The notes beneath the pieces were generated by a model. The model did not search any database. It saw only the letters and a list, made by a program, of their open reading frames with translations, and was not told the origin of the DNA. Made by a program: the position numbers and the translations under genes. Positions 47,871-59,556 of a DNA stretch of 64,000 nt are shown in pieces. The DNA is from Casuarius casuarius (Eukaryota > Chordata > Aves > Casuariiformes > Casuariidae), in assembly GCA_003342895.1 (NCBI GenBank), contig PTFA01000279.1, positions 574,805 through 638,804 on the forward strand, in the 5' to 3' direction. Every line of letters starts with the position of its first letter. Positions within the stretch are counted from its first letter, which is position 1.

Positions 47871-48373
47871 TGCAATGAAGTCTTGGTCTTGTCCAAAGCT
47901 TTCTGTTCCTGATGCAGGTCTATGATTCTCTTAGAAACAGCAGAAGGGATGAATTTGATGATGTTCCAACAGAAGCTCAAGCCTCTTTTTGGAGGGAGAA
48001 GTGTGTCTATTCTACAATTGATGTGGGGTAGGAGAAAACATACAGGCTCTCTTCATGGAGCAGCTCATCAGCTGAGCAGTTAAGTTGTCAGCCTAGGAAA
48101 ACCTGCTTATGCGCATTAATGAATGCTGAAAGTTGGTAGGTCTTTACAAGGGGAGAGGGAAGGACAGAACAAAATAATAGATTAATTTCAACTTCATCCT
48201 GCAAGGGAGTGTAAGTCCAGTATCTGACAGCAAGCTGAACATGGATACAGCAATAAATGCTATTGTCGGAGGTCTGTATCCAATAAAGATGCTTAAATTC
48301 CACCCATCCTCCAGTTCACAAGACATATGTTAGCTGATTGACATGTCACTGACACTGCGGTTATGATTTTCAG

Positions 48374-48470
48374 ACTGTCTACTGTTGAAAGCTCTGTGTC
48401 AAAAACCACTGAGAATGGCTCAGTCTTTGGGTGGGGGTAACTCCAGTGAGAGCTGCAGGAGTCAAGCCTG
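48374..48470 (+). CDS. Unnamed + strand gene, exon 7
   Basis: A 97-nt exon between GATTTTCAG and the donor CTG|GTAAGT (excellent). Only one frame is open and it is the one required by exon 6: CLLLKALCQKPLRMAQSLG, GGNSSESCRSQA, ending with TG that becomes Cys with the next exon. Weak point: the composition is less distinctive than exons 3, 5 and 6. Confidence 0.4.
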
Positions 48471-50589
48471 GTAAGTGTTTTCAGACATGAGAGGATCCTG
48501 CTCTTGAGAAAATGTTAGTGACCATCAGTCCTCTTTAAAACTTGCTTGGAGGAGGTGCTTAGGATAATGGCAATGGCTTGAGCATGCCTCCTAGCAGTAG
48601 GAAACCTGGCTTCAGTTCCCTCCCCTGTTGGCTGAAGTGGTTCAAACCTATGTTTCTCAGCAGTGTCCTACCCAGTAGTATTTTCTGATACTGGGATTCT
48701 CACCAGTCAGCTTCCTAAAATGTCATCCCTAAAGTGATTATGGGACTTACCTCAAAAGGGAATGGTGGTTCCAAAAGTTGTGTCTCTGGCTCTANTGCTG
48801 AGCAACCTTTCTCTTTTACTTCCAAATATCATCTGGCCTGTCTCTTAAAGCCTTAAACACTGGAAATTTGAACTTATCAACACCTTCTGTTTGTCTGAGC
48901 CTGGATTTTAGTTCCATCAACAGAGTGCCAGCTGTCTGCCACATGTCTTACTATGTGTGTCAGCTGCTCAGAAAGACTTTGTGGAAGAGCTTTATGGAGA
49001 TAGTTTGCACCACAGATTAAGGTACCTTTGCTACAGAAGTGTTCCTGTACAGCTGCTTCTTATGAAATAGTTGATTCAGACAGTAGTTGCCCTCTACAGC
49101 CAGGTAGAAATTCCACATGGGGCTGGCACAGGTGAGGACTGCTACTATCCTAAGAGAGCAAAAATGATGTTTTCTAGGCCATGTCTTGGAGGGTTGAAGG
49201 AAGGAGGGCTTCTGGTACATAAAGTAATGTGAAGTAGCCTCAGGGTACCAACGGCTCAGCAGAATNAGATCGAACCAAACTAGGCAGATAGGAGCTATGG
49301 TTATTGGTTATTGACAGCAACNGCACCGTACCTCTGTGCTGTATGTACAGAGTAAGATAGGGTCATGACTTATGAGCATTTGTCTAAAGAGGCATAAAGA
49401 AACTCTACTACAACCAATTTAGAAGAAGGCCTAAGGGNTTTAACAGCTGAATGTGTAGATATCTCTTGGGCTTCAAGACAACACTTAGGCTTCCTGGTCT
49501 CACAAGTCTTATCTCTCTGCAGACCTAAGAGTTAAAATATGCTTTGGTTTCTAGCCTCTGATGACTTGCCCAAGCTCATATCAGAAGTGATGACCTGTGA
49601 GTGATTCTCTTCAGCCCTGGTTTTTGGTCTAAGCTACAAAGGTGCCCTTTCCCTCTGTGCCAACAGGCTGAGCAGAAATCCACCCACACAAGCTGGTAGG
49701 AAATGCTGAGACAGGACAAAATGTTAGGCCTGTCTGCTGACAAGCTGGTGTCTTTGCCATGAGCCCTTTCTTGGAAGTTTCTTCTGGTTGAAACTGAGAA
49801 GAACCTCCCTTCCATTTCAGCTGATAGCCCAGTGGCTAGTGCCTTCATTAGTGGAGCAATAAACCACATCATCTGCATTTGAAGTGAGTGTTCTGTAAGA
49901 GCTACCTGATAGTCCAGAGTTCCCTGGTAGTGGGTGGAAGCTANGGAGGCAAACGAGTCCTGAGAGATACCAGGTCAAATGATTTTGTACACGTCCACTG
50001 ACATAAATTTGCCACCTTGATACCTCTGATGCTTCTGGAAGATCAAGCAGCACCTGAACAGATTGGGCAAATCTCAGAAGGCTCCACTTGGGAAGACAGT
50101 CTAAGGTTCTCAATCTCCCATTTGCAAAAATGAATCCACAGAGGACATATCTCTTGGAATGGGCCTTCCTCTCTGGAACATGCTCAGCAAAAGCCTGAGA
50201 TTGCAGATATCCCCAAAACTGGAAATCTTGGAGTGTAAAATTGGGAATAACTTCTGCTGATGGGTTGCTGAGCAGTTCTTGTGTTGTCCTTCAACCTGGC
50301 CAGTTTAGTATTTCTCTGATGGAACTGCTTCTTGCTGAAAGCCATAGAAGTCACTGCGCCATTAGCAGCAGGAGGCTGCTGTGGTGATGGTAAAGCAATC
50401 AGTCTCAGCTGTTAGCATGCTGGAGGGAGGTCCAAATATTGCCCTCACTTAGGCAGGAAGCTTGCTTGGTTGGTGAGGGCAGCCTTGGACTGGAAGGAAT
50501 CAAGTTGTCATTAAAAATAGGCTTTGAGGAAAGGGAGCTCTTGTAGTTAAAAAAATGTATATTCTAAGAGCTCAGACATATGAATGAGT

Positions 50590-50760
50590 TATTTGAGAAT
50601 GGCTTTACTGGGTCAGACCCAAAGACCAGGCCTCATGTTCCTGACAGTGGCCAATGAGAGATACTAGTGTAAAGAATGTCAGAAATGGGATGCACAAACA
50701 GTTATTTCTCTTCGAAAGGTACTTCCCAGCTTCAGGCAGTTAGGATGGGGACTTGCTGAG
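50590..50760 (+). repeat. Possible old interspersed repeat remnant
   Basis: TTTACTGGGTCAGACCCAAAG followed by CAGTGGCCAATG resembles an old repeat widespread in reptile and bird genomes. The match is partial and recalled rather than searched. Confidence 0.3.
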
Positions 50761-51867
50761 CCTGAAGCTACAGCTGTATGGGGTGCTCAATGATAAGCCT
50801 AGCTTCTCTCAACATAGTGAGTGCCATAGACTCTTGTGTGCTGAATAACTCTAACTCCCCTTCTCTGCATCTCCCATGAATTCAAAGGTCATCCACTCAA
50901 AGGCTTTGTCAGGTGCAGATTTGCTTCATCAGGTGTAGATTGCCTGCCTATTTAGATGAGGTGAAATTGCTACCAGTTTATGTGTGTGTTGGGCTAGTAG
51001 TTCAAACACTCATTCTGAAAAGCAAATGTTGCATCATCTTTTTTTCGCTGAAGCCCAGATCTTACAAAGCTTTCCTTAAAATATCCACTTGTGCTAAGAT
51101 CTTGGATCTGAACTGGGGAGTGATGATTTTGTTCTTTTTGGTCTATTTTGCCCATAAGCAATTAGGGGGAAGACACTGTTTACCTGAATGCCTCTGGAAA
51201 ATAGGCTTTGCCAGCTGCATCCTCTGTTTTGTTATTGACATGAGAGTCAGCTTTACTGCAACATGCTTCATGCATGGTGGGAAATGTGCAAAGCTTTGTA
51301 CGTGTTACAGACAATGTAAAAGCCATGGCCAAAGCAACAAAGAACAACCTTTAAATAACTGTTATGGTCCATTAGCCAGATAATGACACCTTGTGGGTAA
51401 AGGATACCTTGCAAGACATCTCTCAGAAGACCCCACAAAAAATGACTTCTGAAAACTCTATGTAAAAATGTAGGCTTGTAATCTGTCTAACTAATGGTCC
51501 GTATTGTTTGCACATGGCATGGTCATTAAGAATGAAGTGCTTGGCTCTCAGCTTGGTATTGCATAGGAACATTGTTGAAGAACGTGCACTGTCCTTCGTC
51601 ACTTGCAGAACTCCATACGATATGTGTAGCTTTGGATGGCTAATGAGTTCCCTGAGTCCTCACTTTCAGCATGTAGAGCATGTTCTTTAATTTTCTCCCT
51701 TCCTGATCAGAGAAGACTAAAGAGAAGAAAAAAACCTATGAACAGGGGGAGAAAAGGAGGTTAAGGTTCACACATCCTGTATCTAGGAGGAAGCTGAGAC
51801 TTGTTTTCTGTCTATGACTTTTCTCCTAGACAAATACTCAGGTACTTGCACTGATGAAGCACAAAAA

Positions 51868-54800
51868 TAACAGAATAGCTGAGGTTAGCAGGAACCTCAG
51901 GAGATCATCTAGTTCAACCCTCTGCTCAGAGTAGGTCACCTAGAGCAGGCTGCCCAGGGCTGGGTCCAGTGGGGTTTGAATATCTCCAATGATGGAGACT
52001 CCACAACCTCCCTGGGCAACCTGGTGCAGTGTTCAATCCCCTTCACAGTAAAAAACCTTTTTCTTATGTTTAAATGGAATTTCTTGCATTTCAGTTTGTG
52101 TCCATTGCCTTTTGTCCATTCTGTGGATACTGCTGAAAAGAGTCTGGCTCTGTCTTCTTTATACCCTCCCATCAGGTATTTATAAACATTGATAAGCTCC
52201 CCCTTGAGCTTCTTCTTCTCCATGCTGAACAGTCCCAGATGTCTCAGCCCCTCCTAGTATGACAGATGCTCCAGTCCCTTAATCATCATTGTGGCCCTTC
52301 ACCAGACTCATTCCTGTAGGTCCATGTCTGTCTTGTACTGGGGAGCCCAGACCTGGAGACAGTGCTGAGTTGAGGAGTAGGATCACCTCTCTTGACCTAC
52401 TGCCANTGATCTTTCTAATGCAGCTGAGGATGTTGCTGACCTTTGCTGCAAGGCACATTGCTGGCTTATGTTCAGCTTGTCGTCCACTCAGATCCCTTGG
52501 CTCTTTTCTTCCAAGCTGATTTCCAGCAGGTCAGCCCCCAGCATGTACTGTTGCATGGGGTTATTCCCCACTAGGGGCAGGTTGCATTTCCCTTAGCTGA
52601 ATTTCATGAAGTTTCTCTCTGCCCATTTCTCCAGCCTCTTGATATGCCTGTATCAGCACAACCATCTGGTGTATTGGTAACTCCTCCTAGTTTTGCATCA
52701 TCTGCAAACCTGCTGCGGTTTCACTCAGTCCCATCATCCAGGTCATTAATGAAGATGTTAAGCAGTATTGGCTTCAGTTTTGACCCCTGAGGGACACCAC
52801 TAATGACTGGCCTCTGACAGGACTTCCTGCTACTGAACACAACCCTTTGAGCCTGGCAACACCCACTGCTTTCCCCTCATCCACCAAACCAGTCATCTCA
52901 CTGTAGAAGGCTATCAGCTTGGTCAAGCCTGATTGCTCCCAGTCACTGTCTTATCCCTAATATGTTTGGAATAGGTTGCCAGGAGGATTTGCTCCATACC
53001 CTTCCCAGGGACGGAGGTGAGATTGACTGGCCTATAGTTTCCCAGATCCTCTTTCTTTCCCTTCCTGAAGATGGGGGTGACATTTGCTCTTTTCTGGTCC
53101 TCAGGAACCTCTCCTGATCACCATGAACCTTTCAAAGATTATCAAGAGTGGCCTTACAATAATATTGGCCAGCTCTCTAAGCACTTACGGGTGCATCCCA
53201 TCAGGGCCCATGGACTTGTGTATGTCCAATTTATTTAAATGTTTCCTAACCTGATCCTCCTCCACTGAGAGTAAATATTCTTTGGTCTGGCATTTCCCGC
53301 TGGTGTTAGGAACCTGGGATTCCTGAAGGCCTGTCTTAACAGTAAAGACTGAGGTGAAGAAAGCATTGAGGACCTTAGCCTTTTCCATGTCTTTTGTCTC
53401 CACGTCTCCTACCCCATTCAGCGACAGGCCCACATTTTCCCTAGCCTTCCTTTTGCTGCTGCTGTACCTGTAGAACAGCAAGAAAGGCTTTTCTTGCTGC
53501 CTTTTATGTCCCTCACCAGATTCAATTCCAGGTAGGCTCTGGTTTTCCTGACCCTATTACTGCATGCTTGGACGATGTCTCTGTATTCCTCCCAGGTTAC
53601 CTGTCCCTGCTTCCACCTCTTGTACACTTCCTTTTTGTGTCTGAGTGTTGTCAGAAGCTCCTTCTTCAACCATGCAAGCCTCATGCTGTCTTACCTTGAC
53701 CTTCTCCATATCAGGATAGACCATTCTTGAGCTTGGAGAAGGTGATCCTTGAAAATCAACTAGCTCTCCTGGACCCCTCTTCTCTCCAGGACCATATGCC
53801 AAGGAATACTTCCAAGAAAGATCCTGATGAGACTAAAGTCTGCACTCCTGAATTCTAGGGTTGTGATCCTGCTATTTGCCTTGCCCTTCTCTCAGGATTC
53901 TGANCTCTGCCATCTCATGGTCCCTACAGCCAAGGCTGCCCCTGACCTTCACATTGCTGCCCAGTTCTTCCTTGTTTGTAAGTATGAAGTCCAGCAGAGT
54001 GCCTCTTCTTGTTGGTTCTTTGATCACCTGTGTTAGGATGTTATCATTGATGCACTTGAGAAACCTCCGGTATTGCTTGTGCCCTGCTCTGTTGCCCCTC
54101 CAGCAGATATCAGGAGCAGCACCTGCGAACATGAGGCTTCTTGCCATTGTCTGAGGGATGCCTCATCTACTACTTCTTCCTGATCAGGCAGTCTATAGCA
54201 GACACCCGCAACATCACCCATATCTGTCTGCCCACTAATCCTGACCCATAAATTCTCAGCTGGCTCATCATCCATCTCAAGGCAGAGCTCCAAGCATTCC
54301 CAGTGTTCTTCCACATAAATGGCAGCTCCGCCTCCTTGCTGTCCCAGCCAGTCCTGCCTAAAGATCCTGTATCTATCCATTACAGTATTCTGGTCCTGTG
54401 AGCTGTTTCACAACGTCTCTGAGATCCCCACATCATAGCCCTTTAACTGCATGCAGACCTCTAAATCCTCTTCTTTGTTTCCATGCTGCACATAGTAATG
54501 CACAGGCACTTCAGAGATGCATCCAGTCATGCGGATTTTCCAGAAAAAGGTTTGAGATCTTTCTCCATAATGCTGTCCTGTAGACGCTTCCTTATTCTTG
54601 TGCATATGCTTAGGCCAATTCCCCTTCAACCCTGCATGTTGATTATGAGGCCTCTCTTGTCCACCTCACACTGCACACTTTGCTTGCCAACCTGGTCCAC
54701 CACTTCCTTGTTCAGCTAGAGGTTGTGATCTCCCTCCCCGAGTCATTCCTAGTTAAAGCTCTCCTCACCAGGTTGGCCAGCCTGCTGGCACAGATGCATT

Positions 54801-55240
54801 CGTCCCACTTAATCAGGTGGATCCCATCTTTCTCTAGCAGTCCTCAACCCTGAAAGAGGATCCTGTGATCATAAAAGCCAAATCCCTGTTGTCAACACCA
54901 ACTGCGCAACCAGTTGTTGATGTGCAGGGTCCATCCGCTCTTCTTCAATCATTTCCTCTTCCCTTTTCCCTCTCCCCAGTATGATCACGGAGAACATTCC
55001 CTGGGCACCCTACCAGGTCTCACCTGGCAGGCTCCAGTGTTTCTTGGAGAGCCCAAGACCTGCAGGGATGCATCCTCTTTTGGGAGCCTGGTCTGAGTTG
55101 ATACTGCTGATGTGCCAGGGGTAGTTCTTGCAGTTGGTGCTGGAGACTGTGCCCTGTGGTGCATCACCACTGTTGCTGAGCATGTGTACACTATTCTCAG
55201 CAGGATTTCTAGCTCTCTTCTGTGTTCCCTTCTGCACAGC
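51868..55240 (-). mobile_element. CR1 LINE, long but defective, antisense
   Basis: This is about 3.4 kb of CR1 read on the - strand, with its 3' end near 51868. From the 5' side come the spacer before ORF2 (54720-55240) and endonuclease-domain pieces (GGGAAIYVEEHW near 54320; RGTLLDFILTNKEE near 54000). The pre-RT linker follows ([19 protein letters not shown] near 53600), then the start of reverse transcriptase (DIHKSMGPDGMHP near 53200). Much of the palm is deleted, and the FADD region survives only in another frame near 52715. Stops and frameshifts show it is dead. It sits in an intron of the + gene model. Confidence 0.93.
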
Positions 55241-55648
55241 ACAGANCTATTTTGGTGCTATGTGACATGGTACAAATGCCACATAGTGGAGATAAAAAGC
55301 CTTTCTTATTCCCAATTTCGGGAGTGAGAAAATCATGCAGCAGGAGGAAGACTCCAAGGATACACCTGCAAAGCACGGGTTAGTTCTGCTTCAGTTTCCT
55401 TCAAGCTGCATAGATCTCTACATTGAGGTTCACCACCTTTTCATCACTGCCGTTTCAATGGGGCTGATAAAGGCCTATGACTAAATGCTTGTCCAGCATG
55501 CAAGACCTTGGACAGGGCTCAGCTGGTCCAGCTTTACATCGTTCTAGCAGAGGCACTGACCTCACAGGGCTAGGGGACTGGAACAGCTACCTTCTTCTAG
55601 CGTGCTTGTCTCCTAAGAGCATTACANTTGCAGACTCATGAAAAAATG

Positions 55649-55767
55649 GAGTCTTATGTTACAGTTGATAGCTAAGGCATTTAAAATAAACAATCTCTTT
55701 AGTGGTGCTGTTTTCATGCTATAATGGAGATGCTTAACACACTGAACAAGTTTATCTTTTCTTCCTT
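55649..55767. repeat. 119-bp direct repeat, copy 1
   Basis: TTATGTTACAGTTGATAGCT through GGTGCTGTTTTCATGC to CTTTTCTTCCTT recurs at 57021-57141 with roughly 94% identity and a 2-bp indel. The flanks are unrelated. It is AT-rich with no protein-coding look. Confidence 0.9.
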
Positions 55768-55827
55768 CTAAATCTGAGCTGAAGCTTGATGGAGAAAGAA
55801 GCAGTCTCATCCACAGCTGTGTAAAAG

Positions 55828-55829
<2 letters not shown>

Positions 55830-55868
<39 letters not shown>

Positions 55869-55885
55869 CACGCGTGCGCGCATGT
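55830..55885. repeat. (TG)n/(CG)n alternating purine-pyrimidine tract
   Basis: Fifty-six bases alternate purine and pyrimidine without a break: a TG repeat followed by GCGCGCGCACGCGTGCGCGC. This is a classic Z-DNA-forming composition and a hypervariable microsatellite. Confidence 0.93.
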
Positions 55886-56700
55886 CATGAGGAGGTTGCA
55901 ATGATCTGTGTGCATCTGTTGGGGTGAGGAGAGAGAGAGAAAAATAACCAGCAAAGGCAGCAAGTGCTTGGCTGGAGATGGCGATGGAGGTGAGGGAAGG
56001 GAGAGTCCTTCTGGCAATAACCAGGGGAGAAAGCCAAGAGTACTCTTGGGGCAGAGGACTGGATGGAAAAGCAGACTTGGAATTAGCAACAATGAAAATG
56101 CTTTGTCTCTGAACCACACTTCTAAGAGATAAGACTTTGAGAAACACTCTTTGTAAATAGATCAACATCCAATAAAAATCTGGCATATGCATTTGCTTGC
56201 TCTTGCTTATAGCAACAGCCTGAAAAACAGTGAAGATGGGTTAACTGCTTACTCTAAGTCAGTAGTCTAATGCTGGGAGTAGCATCCAGTCAGCCAGGGC
56301 TTAATGTAACATGGCATGTGTAAGATTTCAGAGCTTGATGCCATCTGCTCACAGAGATCATTGGATCGCTGGAAAGATGTCAACAAATAGGCTTGAGAAG
56401 CTTGTGAAAATGAAGAGGGAGATAGCAAGCTCCAGGCTGTAGGAAAATGATGACTTTTCTGTGTGATTTTTGTGTTCATGAGATTGGTTAGTCTGTTCTT
56501 TTTTTTAAAGCTACTCCCTTCCCACTGCCTTTGGGGAAATGTCTGCAAGAGGATAGACATATGAATCTTTGAGTTAAACTGAGAGAAATATGGTAGTAAG
56601 ATGAATCGAATAAAAGATAACTTTCACGTGGGTTTTGGAGATATCACCAATTAGGGTTGGTAGATTAGAGGGGTAAAAGAGAAGTAGCTAGTGGGCCTTA

Positions 56701-56737
56701 TAGCTACTATACTACTATAGCTACTACAGCTACTAGG
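56701..56737. repeat. Short TAGCTACTA-type microsatellite
   Basis: Imperfect repeats of TAGCTACTA/CTACTA, partly self-complementary, over about 37 bp. Confidence 0.7.
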
Positions 56738-57020
56738 TATAATGATTCTTTAATGCAACTCCCAGTACCATCTGTGAGATACCAAGATTAAAAAGAAAGG
56801 AAGAAAAAAAAAAAAGAAGAAAAGAAAAGAAATTGTGAGATTTAAACCCTAGACTGTAAACCTATATAGGAATCTTCTTTGCTCCAAGAGTCGAGATAAT
56901 TGTTCTTTCAAAAATGCTTTTGATATAACATTAACTTTGATCTTTCTGTGGTGTGACATAAGCATGTTTAAAATGGATATTCATCCCCAGCACCATTTCC
57001 ATTATCAACTAANAAGATTT

Positions 57021-57141
57021 GAGTGTTATGTTACAGTTGATAGCTAAGACATTTAAAATAAACAGTCTCTCTAGTGGTGCTGTTTTCATGCTATAATGGA
57101 GATGTTTAACACAGACTGAACAAGTTTATCTTTTCTTCCTT
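57021..57141. repeat. 119-bp direct repeat, copy 2
   Basis: Second copy of the sequence at 55649-55767, 1.37 kb further on in the same orientation. The intervening DNA is not duplicated. Confidence 0.9.
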
Positions 57142-57384
57142 TGTACAGAAAATATAAGTTTCCAGATTTCCAACAACTGATGCTTGAATACATACAAAAT
57201 ACTTCGTGTGTATGCAGATTATCTGTGACAATGTTTTACTTCTTTAAATGGTTGTTTACTAAATACTACTTTTTTCCTGTGCCTGTGTCCTATCTTCACT
57301 TGTGATAGGTAATGAATTTAATATTCATGACAATAAGGATTATTAATACACCTCAGTTTCTGGTTGCTGGCTTATTCCCACCAC

Positions 57385-57700
57385 CAACTACTTGAAGAGT
57401 AGTTACAAGGAGGATGGAGCTGTGCTGGTCAACGTAACAAGAAGCAATCGCCATAAGCTGACACCTGGGAGGTTCAAACTGGACATCAGGAGCAAAACTG
57501 CTTCCCTGTAAGGAAAGTGCAGCCCTGGGGCAGGTCACCATGGGGTTGGGGGTGGGGTGGGATGTCCATCCTTGGAAGTTTTCAAGACTCGTCTAGACAA
57601 AGCTACAACTGGCACAGTCTAGTTTTGGCAGTAGTCCTGCTTTGAGAGGGATGTGGGACCAGAGACCTCCTCCTTCACACCAGTTCTTCTATGAGCGTAG
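57385..57700 (+). mobile_element. CR1 LINE, 3' end fragment
   Basis: CR1 tail blocks in order: AGTAGTTACAAGGAGGATGG, GAGGTTCAAACTGGACATC, CCATCCTTGGAAGTTTTCAA, CTGCTTTGAGAGGG and AGAGACCTCCTCCTTC, ending in a decayed TTCTTCTATGA. Diverged and 5'-truncated. Confidence 0.88.
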
Positions 57701-58980
57701 CATCATACTCTTCCTCTCCTGTGATCTTCTCCAGGATTGGAGACCAGCTCCATAAATTCCTCAGTTGTATTTTCTACCTTGTGACATCGGGAAATGAGGG
57801 CAAAAAGACAAGCAGATGCCAGTCCTGGGCTCCTCCTTCCCCATCTGCATCTGCTCCTTGGTGAATCCTGCAGGGGCTATTCACACCCCATGTTCATTAG
57901 GAGTCAAGTATAAAAGGATCTTACAGAGGTCTTGAAGCTGGGGGCTGGGGATAAGCATGTGTTTGAAGCTGTGGCCCTCCAAGGATCCTGGAGGAATGGC
58001 TGCCTTGGTGCACTGGGGTAAGAAGGGTCTCATTTCAATGGTGGGTAACAAACATCTGTGTGTGGGGTGGGGTTAAAAGGTCTAAGGAGAGAGTGGTAGC
58101 CAGCGTAGCACAAGTGGAAGTTTTAAAAGTGTGGGACTGAATGAGCAAGGCTGAAACTCAGCTGCCTAGTACACGGACTGCAGATGACAGGCTTGTTGGG
58201 GTCCAGCCCACTGACTTGAACAACCTTACCTCCCGGGAAAGCATCCCAGAAATACATGCCTGTCTACTATCTATTCGTAGCTCAGTATTTCTTCCTTCAT
58301 CGCCATTTTTGTGAACTACTTTGATATTTGGCAGTCCTTGAAAGTCAAGACATGGAACAAAATAAACAAATGAACATGAGGCTACAGTGGTGGTGCTGCT
58401 GAAAGTTAACGGCCTCTAGATCAGTGTAATGGCAAGGCCACTTGTCAGTTTACTGAAGACAGTTTTTGCTTATTTTAGTTGGCCTCTGTTTCACTCCAGT
58501 GTCCTTTTTTCAATGCTTATGATGATGTGTCCTAGGATAAATTCATAAGGGTGCTCTAAGGATTAGCTATTGGATCCAACTGGTTCAAGAGTGGAAGCCT
58601 TAGAAGTGGAGAAAACTTGATTTACATGCTCTGTGCCTCAGACTAACCTGGGAGATTTCAGAACTGTGAAGAGAAATTTTCATTGGGAATCTAGGGTGTG
58701 TATACACATTTATAGTTTTCTCACCAACTCATTTCATTTATTTTTGTAAGGTACTCTTGTTATGTACATGGATTACTGAACTACTGAGTTTTGCCTAAGT
58801 TCATTACTGAGTCCTAATGATAAAGTCCCTGGGAGAGTGTGAGAGAGATCCTTATGAACTTATTAATTGTTATTTTGCTATTTNCTTCTGAACTTCAGTA
58901 GTTGGTTAAATATGGTGTGTTATCAAGGCTTTTTATTCAGAAATTATTCGGAAAGTCTCTTACACTGCCCTCTCTTCTAG

Positions 58981-59038
58981 TTACCACAGGTCTGCAAAGA
59001 AGACTATGCAACGCATAGCAAATTTGGAAGGTGCCTAA
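58981..59038 (+). CDS. Unnamed + strand gene, last exon with stop
   Basis: After a strong pyrimidine-rich acceptor (TGCCCTCTCTTCTAG) the T completes Cys with exon 7. The frame then reads YHRSAKKTMQRIANLEGA and stops at TAA 59036-59038. A poly(A) hexamer AATAAA follows at 59551-59556. The basic helical tail fits the rest of the model, but the coding part is short. Confidence 0.4.
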
Positions 59039-59556
59039 AGTGCAACACAGTGGGGAGGGACAAAAATTACAGGTACTTTTATGACACATGGGTTTTGAAG
59101 ACAACTCTTTCTCAGACCAGCTTTTAGACTAATGTTCATGATACAGATATGCTGGGATAGCTGCTTTGGTGAAAAGGCTTGAAACTTAACTCAGTTCTAT
59201 TGTCAGATCCAGGCACGGTAGCATGAGCTATGCACTCATGAGCTGCACAAGTGGAGTCTGTCCTTCCAGGATGTCAAAGGAATTCGGGAAGAAAATAATT
59301 TTTTTCTTTTTGGATAATTTTAGAGCATGCTGAAACAGGATTTTTGATAAAGAAAAGTAAAGAGGGAGAAGGAACAGGTGAAATCTGCCAGCGGGACTTC
59401 AGTGTAACAGGCTGAAAAACAGTGCTGAACTAATTTCAGTTTAAACTTTAGCATGTCATTCAGAAAAAAACATCTGGTCTAGCCACCAAAAGTGCTACTT
59501 CAGAGACTTCCAAGTTGATAAGTCTGTTTCAAGTGAATTGCTTCCATTTAAATAAA
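59039..59556 (+). other. Possible 3' UTR of the unnamed + strand gene
   Basis: AT-rich sequence from the stop to AATAAA at 59551-59556, with no open frame of note. Confidence 0.3.

Larger units (their letters stand above)
44900..48373. other. Intron of the + gene model with no further exon seen
   Basis: Apart from the C tract and the dispersed repeat, I see nothing coding. An antisense frame at 45568-46071 (167 codons) is Ser/Pro/Leu-rich with no homology. Confidence 0.35.

Noticed and set aside
48972..49021. Possible small + exon (KDFVEELYGDSLHHRL) with plausible splice sites
   Set aside because: Joining it to the exon ending at 48470 creates a stop (TG+A), so it does not fit the + gene model; it is too short to stand alone.
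50913..51383. 156-codon + frame with a Cys-rich end
   Set aside because: The Cys come from TGT/TGC-rich DNA, there is no signal peptide or known Cys spacing, and phase does not fit the neighbouring exons.
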